A stretch of 64,000 nucleotides of DNA. Source: Symsagittifera roscoffensis. Its lineage: Eukaryota; Xenacoelomorpha; Acoela; Convolutidae. The DNA is taken from assembly GCF_963678635.1 (NCBI RefSeq), contig NC_087064.1, positions 16,237,802-16,301,801 of the forward strand, read 5' to 3'. The position numbers and the translations under genes are program-made. How positions within the stretch are numbered: the first letter of the stretch is position 1; every line of letters starts with the position of its first letter. The notes beneath the pieces were generated by a model. The model searched no databases and was not told the DNA's origin. It was given only the letters and a program-made list of their open reading frames with translations. Below are positions 24,401 to 36,400 of this stretch, piece by piece.

Positions 24401-27400
24401 ATGATTGCATAATATGTCAATTAAATAAACCTTACCCAAATCAAAAACAAATAGCACCAAAACAAGACTTTAAAGGACAAAGTCTATATTTCAATCATAG
24501 AATTTCATTTGACACAAAAGGCCCAACTTCATCATCCTCCGAAGGAAATTCTTATATTATAGTCATTGTTGATGCATTTACGCACTACGTAGCACTCAAC
24601 CCAGTACCACATTGTAATGCTTATTACGCATACACAACCTTCTACGAAAATTGGATAGCTAAATTTGGATTACCCGAAATACTAGTTACAGATAATGGAA
24701 CTGAATTTATAAATAATGAAATCATCACATTATGCCATCTATATAATATCAAACATAAACCACGTACACCTCATGCACCAAGATAAGAGTGAAGACATGA
24801 ACCTTTCACTACAAGCATATCATCGATGTAGCATAAATGGAAATGATACAAGATGCACTGAAGGGTCAGCAGATGTAAAATTATTCCCCTTATCTTATAA
24901 TTCACAAATCACAGTAACCCTAGGAATGTCAACATACGAAATGGTTTTTAATTAAAAGCCACGAAAACCAATTATGTTCACAGCAAATGCCAATAAAAAT
25001 ACACAAGGATATTGTCAACCAAACAAATATTCAATTTGTTATAATCTACCATTACATACCCATGCTGAAGACCACTTTCATCATCCAAAATTTTTAAAAT
25101 TAGCTTCCGGTACACATACTGAATGGATTTTAAATAGAAATAAAAAACATAATGAAATATACCAAAAAGTAACAAAGAAATTGTTACAAAGGCAAAAAAA
25201 TAAACAACCAAATTAATTCACACTTCATGCCAGCCACCGATTTAAAAATTGGAACATTTGTTTTAATACCCAATTTTAATACACAAAAAGGAATATCCAA
25301 AAAACTACAACCACTTCGAAAAGGACCATATCAAATAATTGATAAACCTACTGAAGTAACATACAAAGTTACTGACTCCATCAAAAAAGAAATCATTCAA
25401 CAAGGTAACAACCTCTTACCTTATTATCGAAAAAAATACGCACTCCGCGAAATAACTCAATTATATTCTTTCACAGGCTTAAACATCGTTCAAAATCATT
25501 CACAAATAGAACAAACTCAAAACGTTAATACCACAAAAATTAAAAATACAATTCAACAGCAAAACGTAGACCCTCAAAAATCAAACACACCAGAACCAAA
25601 AAAAATCTCAAAAAGAAAAAAAAAGTAGAAAACTGACAGAAAAAATTTTACCACAGGATCACTAACAAAAGTCCGAACATAGAGAATCGTCACTTCTTAG
25701 AAGTCAACCACGAAAAAACTATACGACATTCATTCCACAGTCTAAAATATTAAAGAAATTGAATTTCAGAAACAATTTTATTTTAGATTACCGTAAACAT
25801 TATTTTTAATCACTTTAAATTTTCACTTTCCTGTAAAAACATGCTGAAAATAACCTCAATCAATTCTAATTCAAATTCAGCCAAAAGAAATTGTTCAAAT
25901 TGCCACCTTTATATCTCTAACACAAACTCATTAGCTGATAGATATTTTTCTCCAGGCATATCTATAACTATAACTTTACAACCTCGAGGTCAAAAGTAAG
26001 CAACTTGCTAAAACTTGACAACTAAAATAAACACTACTTCAATACTGAAACACTACCTCAGTCCCCCAACAAAAAATGGCAAATTAGCCTAAAGGAAAAA
26101 AGACTCATGATCATTTGGCCTAAAGTAAAAATATTTCAAAAATACCCCCACTTACCCAACAAATAAAAACAAAAACTATGAAGACCTCCCAAACACTATA
26201 AAAGTACACCCTCAACAATTTTTGACAAAACTCAACCCACTTGTCAAAAAATCAATAAATAATCCCACCGCACTTGAATTTCGCCTCAATACTTTAAAAA
26301 GTATTCGACAAAACAAATCATTTCTTAAATGCTTTTTTCCATAACAGTTGATCACATAAAACAAAAACTTCTAAACCTCTCCACAAAACTTTTCACTCTA
26401 TTTAAATTTTTGCTACTCTTTTTCATTGAAACTTTTGAATCTCTAATAACCATTTCTATAATTTTTTGCAATCTTTTTTTAATTTTCTGCTCCCTATTTG
26501 AAATATATCTCCAACTTTCCCAAATCCTTGACCACATCTACAGGTACGAAAACATAAAATCTATTTAAATGATACGAGCCATTTTTAGTCGAAAAGATAT
26601 GTTTCTTTTATGCATAATTTTTATCATATTTTAAATATCCTTAATCATGACAATGCGCAAATGTATGAAAAAGTCAATAGTCACATTTGTCTTAGCAACT
26701 ACTCTTTTAATACTTTTTATTGGAGAATGATCTAATAAACATAAATTTTCCCAATGAGAATTAAACACTTGAATAACTTTTCAAAATTGCTAATCAACCA
26801 CCACCAAACCAGCCCCCACCAACAACATCCCAAGAAATTCCAATAACACCTACAACTACCAATAATCCCCCACCATCAACACGAATTTATTTTCAAGATA
26901 ACCCATACACTTTTGAAGAACGACACGCACGATTATCTGAACCATTAGATCCAGCTCATCGCTAAGCACCTTTAAGTGAACCAACATATAATTTATACCC
27001 CACCTTGCAACAAGATCTTAATCGAGTAAGACATATAAGCCAAAATCAAAACACACTTGAAATAAATAAACAAATCATACACCCAAGAAGAAACAGAAAT
27101 TTTCAGACCCCCAGAGTTCATTTTAACATACCCCAATCACCGACACCAACTACCTCAGAACTTTCAAGTAGTACACTACCAGAAACTCTCACATTTTCTT
27201 CACTACAAAGCATCTCAAATATCCCATCAGATTATTTAGGTTCAACTCCAACATCAGAACAAATTCAAGAAAATCCTTTTAACCCCCCAGATACCACCGA
27301 ACGACCATCATATTGGTCAACAGACTCATATACTCAAAGTGAACCAAATTTAGTGAATGACCAATAAATATTTTTTCTGATACAACATTATCATCTCTAC

Positions 27401-30400
27401 CAGAAACACTTTTACTTCCATCAACACCATCTTCAAGTCAAATTTCACAAATACTTTTCCCTTAAATTTCCCCACCAATCTTGACGCCAGATACCAAGAA
27501 CAATCATCAACAAATACCCCCCTACGATTAGATTGGAATACTTTCGTAGCACCTCCCCCACTACTTGGACAACATCAAGAAAGTAGCCGACTCCACAATT
27601 GGGCACTAAATAGATTACAGTGCACACAAGATATTCACAAAGATATTCAAGAACACAACATCCAACAAAATAGTCTCCAATTAAAATTTGAAATCACAGT
27701 CAGACTTAATAATATTGTTCAACACCTTTTTCACCTAAGTCCACCAAATATAACAGCTCAATCTTTACCTCCCCCATTTATAACGACTGAAGTCATATAT
27801 AAATACGACAGATATAACCAAAAACACACAATTGGATATATCACTTTTTATAACTCATATTCAGGATTGACATACACATGTATATTCTAAAATTATTAAC
27901 ATTTCAACACATCCTTTTTCTAATTTTCTCCGAGCAAAACACAAATCTATCTCCCCGCACAGGACCTCAGGATTTGTCAGTAACACACTATGATTGTAAG
28001 GAAAATGAACAAAAAACGCTACAAAAATATGCAATAAACCATGTAACACAATGCGAATCAGAACCACAAGCTATAGAAACAACAAACATAGAAGCAACGT
28101 TATACCCAAAAGCCCGAGCAAAAACACTTACAGGCTATATCAGGCTATATATTGAATCCATCCCATTTGACACTGTCAACCCAAATCAAATAAGAAACCG
28201 CAATATTAAATTTAGGAGCATTCACAATATAGAAAATAAATTAACAGGTTTTCAAATCTACCATGAAACAGAATTTGCATGTAAATATCGAAATCCACTC
28301 CACAAAACACAATATTCCGAAATACTTGTCGAATACGACGAAGGTTTCGATATGACCACTGGAAAACCAAAATATAATCCTCATGCAACACATCAACCTC
28401 TCAACGAAGGAACATCATACAGCCGAGTAAATCTTCTTAAAAACGCAGGAAACCCTCGTGGAAAAATAAAACCACGAGACACTGAAAGTACACGATTACA
28501 AGAATTATCACTAAAGAAAAACACATGTTTTGGCGCAATACACTATGACATCTACTTAGATATGAAATTAGACTACACATTTAATAGAATTTTTCAAGAA
28601 ATGTCACTTTCAGAATTAGAAACACTACATCAACTATGTGAATTAGAAAGAACTGAGATTCTTCAGTCACTCGCACTAGCAGTTCTAAAAATACCTTACG
28701 CAGGATATTTACTATCCAGAAATAGATCAAACTTCCATGACTATGAGGAAAATTTTTTATGGTTTTATACTTGCACCAAAAAAATATCACCATTATATGT
28801 TTTTGAAGACAAACGTTGTTGCAAAAGAATCACAATATTCTATAAAAAAAAGAAACACTACATCAACTATGGGAATTAGAAAAAACTCAGATTCTACAAT
28901 CACTCGCACTAGCAGTTCTAAAAACACCTTACGCAGGATATTTACTATCCGGCAATAGATCAAATTTCCTTGACTATGAAGGAAATTTTTTATGGTTCTA
29001 TACTTACACCAAAAAAGTATCACCATTATATGTTTTTGAAGACAAACGTTGTTACAAAAGAATCCCAATATTCTACAAAAAAAAGTTCATTTTGTTGATA
29101 CACTTTCAAGACGAACATATTTTTGGGATACCGCAGTCCCATGTGGATCAGAAAACAGCCACAACGTCGTACAATTAAATCCCGACGAACAAAATTACTA
29201 CCTACTAACACCATACCCAACATTAATGCAACCATTAAAAAAGTTTTCACCTGAAACTATTCGAACTATTGCTCAAAATCCTAATATTGATCTACAATCA
29301 ATAGAAATCTACTTTAAATCAGATATACAACATCACATTTGTACACAACAATTTCAGGAACTACTAACACAAATGGACACCATACAACGACAATCCATAG
29401 ATCAAAACTTAAAAAAACTTGCAGAAACGGCAGGATTTTCGGACATCTATAAACAAGACTACAGTGGATACTTTGAGGACATTGAAAAATTTTATTTATT
29501 TGAACGGCAAAAAATACCGTCCAGAAGATATCTCACCAATAAACATTTTTAGTTTTGTAACCTTAAAAAACGAAATCCTTGTCTTTCCAGGATGGCCATA
29601 TTACATCTTAGAAAGATTGACTATCTTATACGCTAAGTTTAACTTTATTGGATTTCTTTTCTCGTTATTAAAAGGAATCTATAACACATGTGCAATACAT
29701 ACACAATTATACCGACAAGCAAGCGTAGCACGCATATTATTTGCAGGATTTTTTGGAATATTTTCATCATCCATAAATAAAATCCTCTTTGACGCACAAA
29801 TCAAAGAATACAATACGAAGCTATCAACAAACCCGAACACATACGACGAATCAATCAATAATACAAATACATTATCTACAGCATCACCTTTACCAAATCT
29901 ACATCATAACCATCCATTATCATTATTTTCACGAAATATTAAAAACTTATAAATCACAAAGCCTCCAAACATAAGACCAAGCAACATGCAAAGCCCAATT
30001 CAACATATAGTAACAAAATGACGACACATATGAACAAATTATTGAAAAGCCTCTTACCACCACTTTTCAGTCTCAAAATAATCATTTTTTTAGCCCACGA
30101 TGAGCAGACATATTGGATCACTCCACCAATCAAACTCCCACCCAGCCAACCTCCAAAATCCCATCCATATTATCCCACTTTTGCTTTCCCGCCACCTGAT
30201 TCACCACGAACTAATGCATCATCAGGCATGAATTCTGATACTAACTCAGATATCACAGTTTTTCAAACAATATCACAATTTAATAACTCCGATGTAGAAA
30301 CTCCCGACAAATTTGCAGACTCCGAATCATCCCCTTCTACCCACACCCAAACCACCTTCTCAACCTTCTCAAAACCCCCTCTTCAACCTATTCAACCTCA

Positions 30401-33400
30401 AAACCTATGTACATCTCCCTACACTCCTTCTCAAGTGACCCCAACCTACTCCCCAATTCATCACGAACGATCCATCAACAATTCCCCAGATAGTTTTTAA
30501 ATTTCTAATGAATTAGATAATTTAATAATATTACAACAACAGTTACTATCTCTCCACACTCTCACCATTCACCAACTATGATCAACGATCACATCATCAA
30601 ATCCACCAACTAAGATAACACTCCATCACTCGCTCAATCATCCATATCAACAGAAACATCCACTAGTACTAACCGAGCTTATAGAACCTTTAAACGAAAA
30701 TTCCCAAATCACCCTTTTCCATCCAAACCCGGAACCGCTCGAGAAAATATAAACCATCCAGACCACACCAATACTACGATTTATCTTCAAATAACCCTAC
30801 CTTTGTTTCCCCAATATACACTAAATCAATCTGACCCTAACCCTGAACCACGTCACTTTGTAGATGAACATGTATTAATACCCCATTTCATTGGACAGCT
30901 TATTATAATTTCACTAACCCCCTTACGCTACCACTCTATAACACAACAAAAAATATTGAGAGAAAGAAGGACGAATTATTCAGATTAACCACAGCACTCA
31001 CATCCCGAAAATTTACATACGTAGGATATAAGAAATTACTAAAAACATTCACTGCTCACTGCACCCCGAGCTAACGATTTTTCAATTGAATATTATGATC
31101 ATAACATCATTAGATCTAATCAAGACCAATTTCTTGACGACGATCAGTTTGCTAACCCACAACTAACAGAGAAGTTTTTCATAAAAACACCTTACTTATT
31201 CACACTTAACATACTAGATAAAAAGCTTGATCACATTATTTCAGAAGCATTATCAGATATTCAAGCATACGAAACATTTCACGAAAAATTTCAAACAAAT
31301 TCACTAACCTTTCATTTTCTCACATCAAAAGAACGAGATTTGCACTGTTCACATGACATCATGTTCCGAACTAAACAAACGCACACCTACACTTATTATC
31401 GATTTATTGAAAATCATTTTCATTTACACACACCATCGCGACAACCTCACCTCAGATTTCAGTTTATTAATTCTAAATACACATCACCATTTTTCCCAAA
31501 CTTCACGTATTGTGTTAAAAATACTAATTTTCAAGGCATCCTCCGGAATTACGACCCGATCACCCAGATGTACATATTTTGTACCCTCACCAAGACTTTC
31601 AACGACGAAGAAGCCCGTCCCCTAATAGTTCCGCATGAATATATTCAACCTATAGAAGTACCCATTTTAGAATTCATCCACAACACTAAATACAATCATA
31701 AAATTTACAATCTAATCCATAACACACCTCATGAATTTGCAGTAGGCACCGAATAACTCAAAACCATAAAAGCACTTCAATTGCTTTGGCCAATGCTGCA
31801 AACTAAAAATATCATACGCATACTAGCAAAATTACTAACTACATCAGACGCTATTCACGATGTTTTCCCTCACGGCTTTTCCCCCGACGACTAAGGTAAG
31901 TATGAATTTAATATTTTAAAACTAACTAATTTAAAATAAAAACTAACCATTTTTTATAATTAGCTTACATTTTCTTTAGTCTTCACCCATGATCACCTAC
32001 AACAAGAAGAAAAAACAAATAAAAATACAATTTCTTTTTCAGAATAATTTCTATAAAACCTATAGCACTAAATGATGCTGTAAAATTCAATTCGAAAGCA
32101 ATAAATTCATCTATAAATTATTTCCCTCAATGTAGTAAAGTTCATTACGATGATAATCAATTAATAATTTTCAATCCCCACAAAGCAGTAAAATTTAATC
32201 CTAAAGTGGTAAATTTATACAAAGAAATGCAGTACTAACCTTTTATTTACCTTCTGTTTACCCGCACAAGAATTCTATCCAAAATCGCACAACTCGCCCA
32301 CGAAGAATTGTTTAAAATAATGAATTTTAAGTTTTAAGTTTGCCCTAACAACAACTCAAACAAGCATTAACAAGTTTCCAACTTTCCTTTAACCCGGTTG
32401 GAATTGAATTATATAATAACCAAATTAACCAATGCAGCTAACTAAACACCATAAACCACAAACTAACAGCTTGACTAATAAAAGATCACCTATGGTACCC
32501 AAACCGGATTAAACCAGCTTAAAACTGAATAATTTGTTCTTTTGAAGACTTTTACCAAGTCTAAAAAAGAAATAATAAAACACCAAAAAGTCGCAAGACA
32601 AACCCAAACAAAAACTAATTTGATTTTTGAGAAAAGGACACAACCAAAGTAACAAAAAAACTAGAAATAATATAACAAAAACTTTAGCACAAAACAGGAC
32701 CCCTTAAAAAACCAGCATGAAATACTCCCACTCCTGGCCTAACCCACCAGAGAGGACGTCCTGAGCATGCTCTATAGCCGGCCTAACCCACCGTGCTACA
32801 TCCACGCTTTGTGACTACATCATATTGTTGACAAGAGGTACTCAAGGGTGAGTAAATTTTAAAAATAACTGAACTAAAACTAAAATGCTTTTGCGAAAAC
32901 AATTAACCAAAATCATATATAAAAAATAGAATTTACAAAATTTTATAAAATGTAAATTATAATATGCAGTACATAGATCTCAAACAACCGCAAAGACGAG
33001 CATCCAAAGACTAGACGACCCCATCACACTCAACCTACAGAATGGCTAAACACAACCGACATGCCGCTCACAATCACGACTCAAAAAGGATTTAGAGTAC
33101 GACTTGACTTCGCAGAAAAGGACTTCATTGAATCAGACAAATGACCACCTCGATGTGCAAGTATACGTACAGATCCGCGTTACAAGGCATTCCCTCCTAA
33201 CACGATCTTCACGCCATTCCCAGACAAGAGTGATACTCGATCAGTTCTCCACCCTTGCAGAACAAACAATCATAGCAAACCATTTTGAAATCAGATTGAT
33301 TTCACCGGCGGTCGCAGCCATCGTCGAACAAACAAACAAACAAATTCCTATCGACGACTCTAGCTTCCTGGAGTTTTCTTCTCCAAGAACAAAACAAGAA

Positions 33401-36400
33401 ATGATGCTCGCCAAATACCAACGACCATCATCCATCCTTCATTACAGATAGAAGATAAGAGATTCAAAACTCTGTAAACCCCGGATGGGTGGAACCAGTT
33501 CTAAACTACATTTTATCATTGGTTATAAATTGAATATTTGATCAGTATAAACTATTTAATATTAACCAATCATGATCCATCTAACTAACAACCAACTAAT
33601 TTGTAAGTGCTGAAATTACTTGTAATTTCAGCACCAGATAGATTTGAATTTAACTTAGAAATTAGTTACCTCTCCAAGAGACCTTCTAGCAATCGCAATC
33701 AGCCAGTATACTCTAGATCTATTGAGCCTAGCAGAGACTAGTTAAACAACCTGAGACTAGTAGATATAAGAGTATAATTTGTATCGGTATTAGACTAAGA
33801 AGTTGCACGAATCTATCCGGCCGAAAATAAGATTGCGTGACGAGCAGACGGTGTACCCTATCCGAAAGTACCCTATAACTCAAGTAGAAAACACAGTCTT
33901 ATTTCGAACAGTCTATTGCCACCAAAATTTCAAAAATATACGAAAACTGAATTCTTTAAGTTTTGTAACCAAATTCATTGTCTCTTTTTCCGGGATAATA
34001 CTATAATAATCATGATGTTTTTCTAAATATATTTAATTATTATGAACCGGGCATTATTTTTTTAATTACAGCAAGCCGTTTTTTGCGAAATCGGACACCA
34101 GCGTGTTAGCTTTCAAGAATATCCTCAAAAGATGGATTTTGAAGATTTGTTCACGAATGTTGTGTATTTTTCCACTTTCCCAATTCAAAAAAATACAGAA
34201 TTTAGAGAAAAAAATCTTCTTTCATTTATTTTTTTCATTCACTTTTGTTTTTTTGAAGCGTTTTGGTTAGACCTTTCTATGCTTCCCGCTGAGCAATCTG
34301 GTATCCTTGTTTTCCTTATGTATCCTTTAGGACCGACCAGGGCAGAGTCTGCAGAATTTACCCATACTTCAGACAGTCTGCAGATCACTGAGGTGGTCGC
34401 ACAAGAAGAAACCAACACTGACAGTTAGTTGACAGCCTGCATCACCTTTAATTAGTAGTATTGTAATAAATGGGATCCTACTCTCTACTAAAGAGTCGCG
34501 TAATTGCTTAGAAGTTTTTGAATATTCATATGATGAAATTTTATTAAAACAAAACAACGATGCAAAAGTAATATCTCATAGATTGACAAATATCTCTGAA
34601 AACCTTGGATTCCCCCCGCGAACAGTTCTGCTAAATGAGCTCAAGTTTTTTTGAATTTCAGATAAATTTCATGTTTTTAAAATGTTTTTTAGACATAGAC
34701 AAGAACACGTACAGCCATTACGTGTATACATACAAGTTATCATCTGAAGCTACTTTTCCCGCCAGCGAAGTTACAGTAGATAAAAATAGTCCTGAACCAG
34801 ATAATACAATCTCCGGTCTGTCAGTTGGGACATGCTACGACTTCAGATTCTCGCTGCTGTGTAATAGCGAAACAGGAACTGGAACCGACCTGGATTTGGA
34901 AGCAATTTGCACACGTTTGTCCGAGATAAAATATCTCTATCTGTCAAATTTTTCTATGTTAGGCGTTTCTTAAGTGATCAAAAAATTTGATACTCGTCAG
35001 AAGAAGACGGTTAAACTTAACTTTTTCAGGTATAATTTGTCGATCAAACCTAAGAATCCAAACGCGGGACTTTTTGTCGATTAATTTCGGGCTTCCAAAT
35101 TTTCCAGGTCCTTTGGTACTCTTTTACTGCGGTTATTTATGATCAATCAACCCATAAACTTTTCCGGAGGCTTTGTTAATATCATTATATATAAATTCAA
35201 GCGCGCGCCATAAAGAAGGCAACTTTTTGGTCCAAATCTTCCAAAATGTGCCCTAAAATGGTAATACGCCCTTAAACAACGTACAGCGGCGTCTTGAGTT
35301 TTATCAAACGTGGTCACTCTCTGCGTTTTCGGTTGAGATTGAAAAATTGGAAATTACTTTAAAAAGGTTTCGAAAAAAAACACTCCTCTTAATTTTCGCC
35401 AAATGGTAGAAAAATTGGAAATAAAAGTAGTGCATTTGATCATAACTTCTATTTCTAACTTTCTGCAGACATGACGCTTGTGTCAGAGGAACCTCACAAA
35501 ACAGGCCAACTTACAATTTCTATGAACTATGACTCAACATTTGCAGCTGGTCAAAATTCAGTTGTGTACATTGTGAATAACTGTGGAGCAGAGGACTACA
35601 CAATCGACATGGCCGGAAACTCTGCGGTTAGTTGTTTTTTTTGTCTGTTAAGACCTTCAATCCAGGACCTGTTCAGTTCTTTACAAATTGTTCTGCAGTA
35701 CCGCGGTTTACTGCTTGAAAAACTACATGCTCTCTTTTAGGGCTAAGAGTGGTTGCCCCACCCATCAGGCCTCAAGCACGGGTCAATATGAGCTTCAAAG
35801 CACCGATTTTCTAACTGATGTATCAATTTAGTGAACAAGTCAATTAAGCGATATTGAAGAGTTGCGTGTGCGAGTTTCATAATTTTTACTGAATTAAAAA
35901 ATAGAACAAACATTGTTTCACTTATTGCAAGTAGAGAATTTTTCCGAAAGATTTTCTATTAAAAAAAAACAAATTTTCTTTTTTAAATTTGAATTGTCAA
36001 ACTTTGATAACAACACCAGCAACATAAACGATTAATTAAAAATTTTTTTCTTGGAATTATTCTGGCTTCAATCAGTTTTTTCCAAAAAAAATTAAGATAA
36101 ACACTTTTTGCAATGTTTCATCTTCAAAGCGAATGTTTCGAAAAATCATCATCCCAAAATTGGCACCTATTGACTTCTGTAAGGCGACAATTGGTAACAG
36201 ACGACATTTCGCAACAAGCGACAATTCGTAACAGAAGATTGAGCGGTAAGCTCTGATCAATGGCAGTATTCCTCTCGTGCCGTTTCTAAGCTTAGTGGGG
36301 CGAGCGTATGCTACTTGCCAATGCCTTGGTACGAATTGTCGCTCGTAACAAATTGACGCTTGTTACGAATAATCGCCTGTTTTAAATTGTTTGCCTAGCG

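Larger units (their letters stand above)
16373..33866 (+). mobile_element. Element 2: 17.5-kb env-bearing LTR retroelement, A-rich, defective
   Basis: Two 377-bp LTRs beginning TGGAACCAG bound a 16.7-kb interior. In order it holds a leader, a small frame, gag, an Asn/Ser/Arg-rich tail, protease, RT (mostly deleted), RNase H, integrase, an extra frame, an env-like gene and more frames before the right LTR. Ty3-type elements are usually 5-8 kb, so this is about twice normal size. The plus strand is strikingly A-rich and G-poor across the whole interior. The LTRs differ at about 19 positions (about 5%), so it is older than element 1. It lies sense in intron 5. The terminal dinucleotides are not a clean TG...CA and the only target-duplication candidate is AGTA. 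Confidence 0.85.

Noticed and set aside
28581-29250. Minus-strand frames over the env-like duplication
   Set aside because: They are similar to each other only because the DNA underneath is duplicated. The sense strand has the signal peptide and Cys pattern.
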